64,000 nucleotides of DNA from Symbiodinium natans (taxonomy: Eukaryota > Sar > Dinophyceae > Suessiales > Symbiodiniaceae). The notes under the pieces are model-generated. The model had not been told where the DNA came from. It saw only the letters and a program-made list of their open reading frames with translations, and did not search any database. The stretch lies in assembly GCA_905221605.1 (NCBI GenBank), contig CAJNDS010000159.1, forward strand, positions 22,501 through 86,500, written 5' to 3'. How positions within the stretch are numbered: the first letter of the stretch is position 1; each line of letters starts with the position of its first letter. The translations under genes and the position numbers were made by a program. Shown here piece by piece: positions 33,062 to 43,900 of this stretch.

Positions 33062-33620
33062 GCACATGTCAAACTGCTCCTCAGGACACACCTTCTTGAG
33101 CTGGTGATCTGGTGTGATGATCCTCCCTTTGCTCAAGCCCTCAGTTGGTGTCGGTTGCAAGCTACTGCAAGCGAATGCCCGAACACACCACAACACATGA
33201 AGGTACTAGTCCAGCGGCCCTCTGCTTGATGTACCGCCACACCAGCTTGGAGGCATCCGTGTAGCTGACATCAGATCGGCCGATCAGTTTCTGAAGCTGC
33301 CTTAGCTTGAAGCCGAGAAATGTCGGCAAACTAGTAGGAAGTATGCGCACCGGGCAACCTGCGCATATGTGTGCATGCCTCATGCCTATGCAGACCGCTG
33401 AACCTCTTTTGTCAGGTTGCGGTGAGGCCTTCTTTTGGGCGAAGAGGCCTTTGCCCAGCCGCTTCATCTCCAGGGCCTCTACCGAGCTACCCCAGCTACC
33501 CGGCGTTTGTCCATGCCCAACCCGGAGGCAGCAAAATGTCCGTCCTTGACGCGGCCAGCGGCCTTTCTTGCCGGCGTCCGCTTCTTCGTGTGAGCCTGCA
33601 ACAAGTGCTACAAGCATGCT
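33062..33620 (-). CDS. SWIB/MDM2-domain protein
   Basis: Two exons together make a SWIB domain. About 33350-33222 encodes LPTFLGFKLRQLQKLIGRSD, then VSYTDASKLVWRYIKQR. About 33155-33062, right after CTGAG, encodes GLSKGRIITPDHQLKKVCPE, then EQFDM. This matches the family pattern: a helix, a conserved T/S-EVVKxLWxYIK-like helix, then the R-I-I-x-P/C-D-x-x-L-K-K-V strand. SWIB domains occur in BAF60-type chromatin remodelling subunits and in short stand-alone proteins of plants and algae, including ones sent to plastids or mitochondria. Upstream, at about 33600-33400, are basic reverse frames (KKRTPARKAAGRVK; KRLGKGLFAQKKASP) that may be an N-terminal nucleic-acid-binding or targeting part. Start and stop codons were not placed. 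The exact partner and cell compartment are unknown. Confidence 0.7.
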
Positions 33621-33639
33621 ACGCCGTTACTACGCCATC

Positions 33640-34125
33640 ACCTGTGTTAGTTGAAACACGTAGCCAAGTGCAGCGCAACTGAAGCATCTTTGGCTTCGCC
33701 CTCAGCTTCTTGAAGCGGCCTTGCACCATAACATTGAGACTTGAGCAACATGCTGGATATGCTGGATCATGCCGCGCCGTGGCAGCCACAGTTCTGATGC
33801 AAAGTTACAAGAATGAGCTGAGAAGAAGTTCAGCAACGACTTTTTGCAGCAGCGCGCAGGCTTCTCCGAACCAGCGGCTGAGCTTCATTGCACCATGCGT
33901 TCATGAAGCAGCCTGCCTTTAACATGACAGGCAGTAAAGTTAATTAAGTCATTATTGTTTCCTGCGAAACGCAACCGCAGCAGCAGCACCATGGCAGCAT
34001 GCCTTGTTGCTTGCACTGCTGAACTGGTCGCGTGCAAGACTCGTGCTCCATGGGAAACTTCCGGAGCTCGAAAAGAAATCAGGTCTTCGGTCAGAAAGAT
34101 GAGTGGAGCAGGCAAACATCGCATG
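33640..34125. other. Spacer 5' of the SWIB gene and 3' of the calpain gene
   Basis: A short basic reverse frame (FKKLRAKPKMLQLR) near 33715-33670 could be a 5' SWIB exon. Nothing else is supported. Confidence 0.35.
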
Positions 34126-34132
34126 AACTCAT

Positions 34133-37100
34133 CTATCGAAGTATGCCCGTCTCCTCATCAGAATCAACTGAATCTTCAGCCACAGCCCTCTTCTCGAACC
34201 AATGGCAATAGAAGCCTTGCTGGTCGTAGCCACACCTTGTTCCGCATCCCGCTACCCCAAGAATCCCCAAGCGACTTCTGAATAGGACCATGTATGAAAC
34301 ATGCACAAGAACGGGGTCAAGCAGCTGCTTGTCCATGTCTTTTTTCATGTCTTCCACCGTCTTTCCGCCAGCTCTGCCGAGGTAGAGCCTTTTGAAGCCC
34401 ACGCAGCACAGCCAGTATTCCAAACAGCCCCGCAGTGCCGCTTGCAGAGGACCGCAGTAAGTCCTTGGCCATGGGAAGCCCTTTAGAGTCAACATTACCT
34501 CTCCTGCAGATATACTGTCAGTTGCAACCACTTCATTACAACCAACGCCGAATGTGGCCTACAGCAGAACAGCCTGCGAAAAAATTAAACTGCGGCGCCC
34601 CTCATCGTAAACAGGGATTGCCACAGTACGGATGTTCGTCTCGCAATCCACGACCTTGTGCTATAAGGACTCAGGAATACATAAGGACTCCCACATCATG
34701 TCATCCTTTAGTAAGCGAATCTGAGGCTGAAGCCTGGACTCCTTTCCAGAACATCACGAAATCTTCCCACTGCATCCAAAAGGATCCATCGTCCTTCTGC
34801 TCCTCATGTCCTACGAGCTGTCTCTTCACACCTGGACTGCCGGCACAATGTCAAGAAGTGGAATCAGCTTACGATACGAAGAGCTGTGCTGCACGCGCAC
34901 TGCTTGGGATTCAGCACTGATCAGCAGGGTTCTCAGGGTTTTGGACAAGTGTCTTGGATACTTTTGCCACAACGGCGAGCGGTCTGACCACGCCTAAGTC
35001 AACTGCGGCTCCCGTGCTGTCAGCGTGTTGTCAGTCTCGTGATTCTCTTCGCGCCGAGTCTGCCACTCCCTGCCACTCTCCCTGGCCATGTGGGTTCCGG
35101 ATTTGCACCATGCGGAAGTAGGCGCCGGACCTCAGTTCGCAAACTGCCACTGCATGTACACTGCAGGAACATGCAGGAACAAAGTGTCAGCTCCACAGAC
35201 GATCTGCAGCGACGGTTCACCCATGTTAAAACCTGTTCTCACCTCCAAACATCCTCACCCGGACTTCGGGCACAGCTGTCTTCTCTCTTCACACTTTTGT
35301 TGTTTAGCTCGACAGGCTGGGCCATTCTTGCTGCTGTGCAATGCTGTGCATATTTCGCATGTTGGGGCTGCGCGCGCAGGCCTCTCGCCTAAAATAAATG
35401 CTGCATCGCCCAACGAACACTCTTGGAGTGGATCACAAACTGCCAATAACTAGCATACCTCTGCCTGGCTATTTCAACTTGCGCATGCTATCCGTATCCT
35501 GGTATGAAGGCAATGCACTAGGAGAGAGCACACGGAACTCTGTGGCGCAGCATCACCGCGCACACACACACACACACACATCTCCTGTCCATTGAGTCCG
35601 CCGCAGGTCGGGCTGAACAGTCGCCAACTTCAGGACCGAATACCTCAAAAAGATGGTGAAGGCTAGGAGTGGGCACCATAGATCGTGTACGCAGAATTGC
35701 GAAGACCACCCCCAAGAGCAGAAGAAAAGACTGTAAAGGCACTGAAAAGTTAAAGACTGTGACTAAACTCCACCTAAGCTTCGCATGGGAATCGATCAAG
35801 CCTTGGTGGTTTGGGTGCCCAATGCCAGCACAGCAAAGGAAGGCACCATTGCGCTTGAGGCGGAGGAGAAACCTCTGCACATGGACATCAAAGCCGTCTC
35901 TGAAGCAGCGTGCACACAACACAAAAACCAAGAAAAACACAAGACTGGCCTGAAGAATTCATCATCTGCAAATTCGTCATCATCCTTGCTCAGGGTCCCG
36001 TCGTCATTCGGATTCCAAGCACCCCAAGTGCTGGTGCGATGGTCCCTCATGAAGTGGACGGCTGGGTTGCCAGTGATTGCGGAAAGAGCCCACGACATTT
36101 GGCCACCTGCAGGGAGGGCTTCTTGCACATGCATCAAGAAGAACAGTTGCGAGGGTGCAGGCACCTTCCAGTTTGTCGTAGCCTCCATACATCTTTGCGA
36201 ATGCCTTCTCCATAAGAAGCGCCCACATCTCATTGCTGTTTGCTTGTGCGAACCGTGGCTTCAGAGTGCCGTAATAGCAGGGGATCAATTCGTCAATCGT
36301 GATGGTAACCCACTGCGTGCCCTTTATCGATTTCACCTTGGGCTGTTGCAATCCACTCAGGCCCGCGCATCCAGGCCCTCGATTCTCTACGTGCCGGCTT
36401 GAACACATGAGGTGAAGCTGAGCTGTTGAGACGTCTGTGTGAAGTAAGTCCCGCACTTGGTCCCTTAGACACTGTAGCTTGCCAAGCTTATGTTGTTCAA
36501 TGCGTGATATCACGAACATGCGCAGGCAGTCTTGGGATGCAGTCTTGCTTCCAAAGCCTGATCTTGTACTTCCCACGAGGATCATAGGATTGCGTAAGGA
36601 AGGCTTGCTGCAGAATTTCTGCTCTTTCAGCCACGCAAGCCTGCAGCGCGAAGCGGCGTCACATCTGGGTGTGCTCCTACTCAAATTAAACCGGGCAGCA
36701 AGCGCCGCAATCCTCAGTCGAGGATCTGCAAAAGCATGCTTGCCACTCAACACTGCTTCCATCTGCTTCCGCTCCCCTGTCTGAATAAGACCAAGTTGCA
36801 GCCAGCAGTCCCCTAAGGCCCCCTGCAGGGACAGGGAATACAAGGTGTCTCTCTGTCTTTCTCGGGGAATCGGAACACTATCGGAAAGGACCCCGTCTAC
36901 AAACATTGGTGCCTGCAAGAGGTCTTCAGCATCGATACCGCCTTCAAACAGCTCGGCACCACGAGCGTCGTGATTGTCCTGCCGCTGCAAACCAGAAACT
37001 TAATACATGTGTATGTATATATATATATACATCAACATTTGAACAAACTAGCTTCAGCCAGCTAGCAACGCATTCCGGCAGAACCTTCACATCTTCAGGG

Positions 37101-37240
37101 TAGCTGCCTGATCTCGAGACTCGAGACCTCATGACCTCTGAGTCTTTCGACCCGGAGCTACGGGGAGGATCTTTGTCTTGCTCCAAGCAAGTCGTGGTGC
37201 GTAAGCGAGTTGCCTGTTTTGCAAGTGTAGCTGACAAAGT
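34133..37240 (-). CDS. Calpain-family cysteine protease (catalytic core and C-terminal region)
   Basis: This is an intracellular Ca2+-type cysteine protease. Exon at about 36960-36790 carries the N-terminal core and the nucleophile (LQGALGDCWL; Cys codon 36805-36807). About 36345-36135 encodes WVTITIDELIP, then KPRFAQANSNEMWALLMEKA and FAKMYGGYDKLEG, a hallmark of calpains. About 35830-35783 plus 35643 onward encode GLIDSHAYSVLKLATVQPDL with the catalytic His (codon 35785-35787), joined by a GA-AG intron. About 35115-35040 encodes FRMVQIRNPHGQGEWQG with the catalytic Asn (about 35094). About 34995-34925 encodes WSDRSPLWQKYPRHL. About 34800-34735 encodes DDGSFWMQWEDFVMFW, the end of the protease core. 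Exons to 34133 (VKDGE-poor beta-like part, then GGKTVEDMKKDMDKQL and a stop at 34133-34135) form the C-terminal region. The usual RNPW motif reads RNPH. Exon 37230-37050 (SGSYPEDVKVLPECVASWLK) is a likely upstream exon. Confidence 0.85.
35561..35581. repeat. (CA)n in a calpain intron
   Basis: About ten CA units lie directly 3' (in gene sense) of the exon with the catalytic His region. Confidence 0.93.
37010..37030. repeat. (TA)n tract in a calpain intron
   Basis: GTATATATATATATATACAT lies in the intron before the protease-core exon. Confidence 0.92.
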
Positions 37241-37311
37241 GGAAGTTCAACAGAGATGACGGCCAGGCCCTGGCAAAAGCCGGATACTTTATGTAAATGC
37301 TGATGTGCCGC

Positions 37312-38360
37312 TTAAGAGGAACCCTGATAGGCCACTATCACGCATGCGAAGCACCATATTTGCACTCCGGTTCTGACAATATCCAGTGCAGTCCTTGCCG
37401 GCGATCTCAGAAGCTTTGCGCCAATCAGTTTCGCCCCCCTTGTGGAGGACACCAGCCGCCTGGAAAGAACTCTGTCTGGCTGCAGAAGATCAAACCATGC
37501 TAAACGCCTGAACTGCCAGACAGAGCCAAACGGAGCCAAGTCGCGGTGTCCCCCTGGAGCTTTCCGAGACTCGTGTCGTTGGGCGGAAATTCTTTGTCCT
37601 GGCAGAGCAAGCGTGCAGAAGGGACCGATCTCAGAATCCGTCAAAGTGGCCCTCTCCTCGTATTCATCCCAGAAGCAGCCCCTCGTACAGGAAGGCATGC
37701 ACAGGAAGGAGACGTAGCTGTGGCAGCAGGCGCAACAGTATATGCGGATCGCATTGTAGATCCTTAGGTGCTGCAGGGTACATCGATGTGAGGAGCTGAT
37801 CATGATGTGACTCACATGCTAAACGACCCAACAAAGTATATACGTGATAAGAGTCATGACGAACGGACAGCAGAAGATGCGGTAGAAATAGCAGCCTCTC
37901 CCATCACACACCTGCTGGCATGAACCACAGAATGGCGAAGCTGTGCCGAGGCAAGCAATCCATATTGCATCTACCGCTTGCCGATGGTACACTTCCAAGG
38001 GTCGCTTTCAAAACAACAGCCGGCACAACACATGTGAAACGCAACGTAAACTTATGAGTAGGGTTGAGTAGGCATGGCCGAGGTGCCTCCGGCCAGCATA
38101 GCACATACGACTGCAACCATTTGGCTCCGGAGAAGAATGCACAAACAGAAACGAGACCATACAGTGCCGCCAACGCTGCGAAGGCCTCAATTCAATCTGA
38201 ACAAATTGGCACAGAATGACTTGGCATGGCTTTCGCCCTCTTGGCTTCAGGCTGAACCGAATCGAAGTAGAATCATGAAGTTCGACATACCGATGCCAAA
38301 GAAGGAGGAGCTCTTCACGTCGGTGATGTCAAGACCGGAGACGGAGATGTGAGGCGTGAA
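37312..38360 (-). CDS. Hydrophobic exons upstream of the calpain core
   Basis: Reverse exons include SPVSGLDITDVKSSSFFGIG with MSNFMILLRFGSA (about 38345-38250), AALYGLVSVCAFFSGAKWLQ (about 38175-38110), FTCVVPAVVLKATLGSVPSA (about 38050-37990), and a long open exon at about 37700-37380 (CFWDEYEERATLTDSEIG ... FRRLAWFDLLQPDRVLSRRL). Several are hydrophobic enough to be membrane segments. They are in the right order and strand to be the N-terminal part of the calpain gene, an arrangement known from the plant membrane calpain DEK1. I see no sequence similarity to DEK1 that I could vouch for outside the protease. They could also be a separate membrane protein. Confidence 0.45.
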
Positions 38361-38816
38361 AGGCCACGTCGAGTGCTTTGCTGCATCCTGCTGAAAACTC
38401 AGGGTGCGGTCTGGAGTCAAAATGAGTCGAATTTATGGACTTCTTACGGAAGAAACTCTGCATTTGTCATCTTGGGGCTTCCGAGGTGTTCCGATGTCCT
38501 GAAGTCCCTTTGCTAGGCTGTCTTGGGCAGCAGCTTTGTCTGGTACACTCCCCGTGCCGCTCACAAGGAACTCAACTCCAGTCGGCACTGGATACCAAGT
38601 CGAGGATTTAGGACTGAAGCCTCACATGTGGAAGTCTCACTTTGCATCAGCTGAAAGAAGATGCAAACATCTGGAATGCGCCTGATAGGTCAGTACTCGA
38701 TGTAAAAGCAGATCTCATCCATTCACCCCATTGTGGCCACTTCTGCTGATTCAAGCCTGCATTGCAAGTGTAGAGCAAGGGTGCCCACCACATCTTCTTG
38801 CGGCAGCCTAAAACAA

Positions 38817-38860
38817 ACAGACAGACAGACAGACGGACACACACACACACACACACAGAG
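38817..38860. repeat. AGAC/CA short tandem repeat
   Basis: AGACAGACAGAC units pass into ACACAC. Confidence 0.93.
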
Positions 38861-38869
38861 ACAGAGTCA

Positions 38870-40532
38870 GCAATCTTCCTTCTGATGCTCTTTCACTTCC
38901 TTTCCACTGGTAAGGACAGGACATGTATTTAGCCACGAAGTGTCACAAACAGGCAGAGGACGAACCAACACACAGCGGAGAGGGTCACTATCCACTATCC
39001 CAGATGCTTCGACTGATTTGCAATAGACTCGGTACGCTGGATTGACAAATCTGCTCCAGTACGAGTATCCCCGAGTCGTCGCAAAAACACCGCGAAGCAC
39101 TCGAAAAAACGATCCCTTCTTCCCACACACCTAAGCTGGATAGCGACGGGACACTGTCGATATCGACAAGAGTAGGCATGCGAAACTTCTCGCGAAAAAA
39201 GGCAAAAGTGAAACAGCTGGGGTTCTGTATTACTGTATTCGTCGAAGGGACAACCGTGGCCGTCACAAATGATGCAAAACAGAAAGGGAGTGAGACCAAC
39301 CAACACTCCATCGGCTAGGAAATCCGCAGCTGAGCACCCCTCGCGCAGCTCGTAGCGCAACGCAGAGACCCAAGAAGAAGACATGTTGCAAATTGGTTGC
39401 CAGAGTCCGGTGGTATGCCAGATCCTCTGTCCCAGAGCTCCCATTTCCCAAGCAAAACCCGAAACTATATACCAAGGAACTTGCAATACGTCCACTGCAA
39501 CTTAAACATGATGCGCCAAACACCCCCCGTTTTGGGAGAGCCAGCGTACATCAAAAGATGAATCGGCAAATCCGGTCCCGGATCGCTTCTGGCCGAAACA
39601 CAAAAGCGGTGAGCACAGTATCCCGAGATCCCAGCCTCTTCCTGGTCCTTGCAAAAGACCCTGTCGGATGTTTTTTGGCATGGCAGCGGCCAGGAAGGCC
39701 AGGAGCGGCCAACCGAACATGCAAGGATCATGCAGGAGTATGGGTATTGGCCCCTCTCCATACCCTTCCTGATTCCTGTTCTGTATGAAAAGTTGCGCGT
39801 CGTCCCATATTTGTGCACGACAAAGCACGCACGCGTGCGCGAACACACACACACACACACACACATACATTACTGTACACCTCTACACATACAGACACAC
39901 ATCCACAGACGCCAGCGGTTCTGCCGCACCTTGCACTGTGAAGGCGAGCATTACCAGCTTTGAGCTCCGATCCTGAGGTAGAGCACACCTGTACAAGTCC
40001 TGTCGGCTCCAATTTGGGGTGGGGAAAGGCGGGGTGCTGCAGACGTTCAGGCGTACATCACAAGATCTCCTCGCGCAAGGCCACCTTCAAGGCATCGTCT
40101 TGGAGAGACCCAACTGCCGTGGAGACGTGGCTGCGGCACGGCCAATTGTTGGCCTCACGAGCCAGCTATTTTTTTTTGACAGTCGCAGGCTCGGCTTAAC
40201 CTGTCGCCTGACCTCCCCGTGGTTGCCCTTACTCATGCGGAAAGCCACCCCGCACAGGTTCGGCGCGTTCAGCGAGATCGACCCATCAAGAGAGATGACT
40301 TCAGCATCAGACGAAGAGAATCCGCATGCTTGCATCACCTGCAATGGTGCACACATGTGCACACGCACAGTCATTGAAAAAGGAGAGAAGGAGAGGCAGA
40401 GGGCGAGGCCGGCATCACACATTTACACTGCCTTGCGCACCGCACTTCAGAGCTGCGAGCCTGCGCTGGCCATTGTGGAGACGCCAGGACTGGCAAAAGA
40501 AGTGATAAGGACAGGATCCGTCTCCATGCCAT
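38870..40532 (-). CDS. Protein with N-terminal signal peptide, ectodomain-like exons
   Basis: ATG at 40532-40530 opens a convincing signal peptide: a basic start (MAWRR), then ILSLSLLLPVLASP and a short Ala-rich end. The next exon, about 40340-40090 after CAG, encodes VMQACGFSSSDAEVISLDGS, then ISLNAPNLCGVAFRMSKGN. About 40060-39900 encodes LNVCSTPPFPTPNWSRQDLY, then RCALPQDRSSKLVMLAFTVQ. Further frames to about 38990 are open in two phases, rich in Cys and hydrophobic residues, and I could not choose between them. The gene enters the secretory pathway. It starts 430 bp past the stop of the coiled-coil gene. Since no stop separates it convincingly from the membrane and calpain exons downstream, it may be the first part of the calpain gene. 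Confidence 0.55.
39842..39864. repeat. (CA)n microsatellite
   Basis: About eleven CA units lie inside a probable intron. Confidence 0.93.
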
Positions 40533-40964
40533 GGCGCTGTGCGAAACCCCTGTGCTCTCTAGGAAAGATTCATACCTAGCTCCACACGTTCAGAGGCTGT
40601 GCTGCAAACACGAATCGCAAAGGGGCCGTTTTGTGGTGTATGGGTGGGTCTGCGCGCATTCCTTGAGATAAGACTCCGGAGACTTCGATGTTACACTCCG
40701 TTACGCATGGTCTCTCGTGGTCTCAGCAGCTGATCAAAAGCTGCAAGCAATCAAAAGCAGTTTGCTGCGGCGCGTGTTGGCCGCAAGGATCTCATTCACT
40801 CGGCAGCTGGCTGAGCTTCTCCGGCTTCTGCTTGCGCAGTCTTTTTCTGGACCAAGTTGGCCAGAACTCCCCCTGGATGACGCCTCTGCTCATCCGTCAA
40901 GATATCACAGCAACGAAAGCCACGATTCTTGGAAGATCTTGAAAGCTCACTCTATATCCCGGAG

Positions 40965-43900
40965 CTAAGCGTCTGGCGCAAACTCATTGCGAAGACCTTG
41001 CAGGGCCTCCAGCACCTCCTGAGGAGCCACATGGTGCAAACGCCTACTGCGCTCCCCACCGTGCATTGTACCTCGTAGGTCATCGTGTTCTTTGCTCGAG
41101 CCTCTCAGGCGATGAGAGGTACTCATTCATTCGAACGAGCTGATCACAACGAAGCCTTCAACGCAAGTAGCTTCTCCCGAAGCTTCGCGACATCGCTCTC
41201 ATGTCGTGCCTCAATCGGCTGCTTCGCCCCACCACCCTACCTCCCTCCATCATTTGGCAAGGCCACTGTGACAGATCTCAGGAAGCCGTCACCTTTGTCG
41301 GTGCAGTTCAGCATCACCTCCGACTCTGGCATTAGTGTGCTGGGCCACTAGAGTCACTGGACGGCAGCCGCCATGAGCCAAGGCCCCCTTTTCCGCGTGC
41401 AAGCAGATCCGATACAGTGCACATCCGCCTTTTGCGGATGGTGGCAGCTGCAGCCATCAGCCATCAGACCGTGCAAAGACGGCTAAAGCGAAAGAACATC
41501 GCTTACACCCCCCTCAGCTTTCCCTGCTTCAGGTCCTGCAGCTTGTGGCTCCTGAGGGCTCAAAAATCAAGAATTCGGCTGCGTCTGAATATTGGCAGAC
41601 AGATGCAAACAGTGAACACTGTCTCGACAGAAAATGGTCCAAGACTCAGTGCAGTAATCTTCTCGTTCTTGTCGTTGTGCACCTTATGGAACTCCTGTTG
41701 AAGCCGACTTACTTCCTGCTGCGCCTTCTCCTCCTTCTGGACATTCATCTGGTCAGGGGTTTCATACGCGAAGGTGTCTCTCTTGGATTGACAAATCACA
41801 CGGCGGAACAGATACTGATGACTTGGAGCCGGGTTACTTCGTACATCTTGTTGTCATAATCCAGCTGCTCCCTCAGTTGTCTGTGTGTTGTTGTTGGTTC
41901 ACCCGTCTTGTGAAGGCGCCAGTCTGAGAGCGAGCATTGGAGGAATCAAATCAAACTCTTGAGCTTTCACGATGCCGCGTCCGACCATGATCGACGACCA
42001 GCGCATAATGATGCATTAATATCATCACGTAACCAGCGGTCCAAAGTTGTTCAGATAGACTTTCTGCAGACAAGCTATGAGTTGCAGTTTTGAAGTTGCC
42101 GGCGAACCGAGAAATTCGAACATATCTACAACGCTGCCAGATGACAAGGCTGTCCTTCGTGGAGAGGTTCGCATGATTTGTGGTTTCTAGAAAACTGGAT
42201 GCCAAAGCCAAAAGCCCCTGAGCTCGCAACGACCTTTCGATCCTAGAACCGTTCGTACCCACATGCAATGGAGAGTCTGGGCTTCCTTCTTTTCCATCGT
42301 GTGAAGGCGAAGGGAAGCCTCTCAAATCAGAGCAAGGCACCGTTCCAAGCTTTGTGGCTAGCGACCTGGCAGCGATCTTCTGCCTTGCCTCTTCCACTTT
42401 TGCTTGCTCCCTTCTGAGCTCTGCGTCAATCTCCTTGGCCTTGCGCGTCCTCCATGGATCCATGGCCAATCTATTTCATAATTTTAAAGGCTTGGGGAGG
42501 CCAAAAAGCTCAGTCGAGGCTCTGCTGCATCCTGTTCTCTTTCATGTCTTTCATTGCCCGCTGCCTGAGCGAGCTTAACACTTTCTGCGCTTTAAATTAC
42601 AACAGCTACCGAGGAGCTCGGGCCCCTGCATGTTGGCCTGCTTTGTCTCATCTTCTTTGAGTCGCTCGGCAACATCCACTTTCATGTGGTCTAGCTCCTT
42701 CCTCGTGCATGGAGGGTCATAGCCGGGCTCTCGACTCCCGGGCGAACCGAAATCCGACTTTGAAAGGCAAATGCGACGACGATAACGACGCTGGAATGCG
42801 TGTCGTTGAACGAACCATCTCACATCAGGCAGGATGCAAACTGCCCTGCTCTTCACGCCTAAGCCAGTGACTCATCACACAGCGACGTATGACCTGCACT
42901 CTGCCTGCACTTCAAGCTGCCAGGTTGCTGTAGGTTGGATGCATTCTGCCGGGATTCAGCTTGCAAAGCAGCCATGTCTCTGGAGATGTCTTGCTCTTGC
43001 ACCTGTACAGGCTCAACGGCTGTAACGATTCATTCGAAACTTTTCCACTGCTTTTCACAAGGTAGCCTTTGTCAAGGTTCGAGCCTGGTTTTGAATCTGC
43101 TGTTGGTGCAATCTCTCCTTTACCTCATCCAGCTTCAGCTGATAAGGCTTCAATGCCTTCTCAGCGTCTTTCACCCTGGCGAGCCGGCTTTCTGCCATGA
43201 ATCGAGATGGCATGTTGTGTTTACAAGCACGTCTCACAGTCCTCTCTCTCTCATCGGCAACCACATGATGTTGGACATGGGCTTGAACGTTTTGCATGGC
43301 CGTGCGCTGCTCCTTGGCCCCAAGCTCAAAGCTCCAGAGGCATGTCGCGGAGATGGACATTGGTCTGCACATGGCATGTCAATGGAGGCTGCAGGCTGTC
43401 CTCCTTTGCCCGCTCCCTTTCGCTTTGGACCTGGCAATTCGCCCGGATCACTTCTGATTCTGTGCCCTCTTGTGGAATCGAAAATTTAGTTCCAGAGCCT
43501 TGTGGAGTTTCGCCTCGGCAGCCTCGTGGGTTGCCTTGATAGATTCCTGTTCCTGTCTGAGAGCCTCATTCTCCACCTTCGCTTCCTCCTACGATGCAGA
43601 AACAGTGAACGGCAAACATGCAAGACTCGACTCGTCTGTCCGTCCTTGTTTTTGCGTCTGGCGTCTTTCAAGAGTCGCCTGGGTGCGAGATGAGACAAGA
43701 ACTCTACATGCAAACGTATTTAAAGGACAGATGGCATTGCATCACTGGGTATGCACAAAAGCTTAGCTTCAGAACAACTCATGAGATTTGTTGGATTGTC
43801 TTCGGCCCGATTTTGTTGGCTGCAGTGTTTCTTGTTCACGGCCTGTCTCTTCTGGGAGAAGCAGTTGCAAACTAGAAGAACTCGTGCTTTGTAAGCCGCC

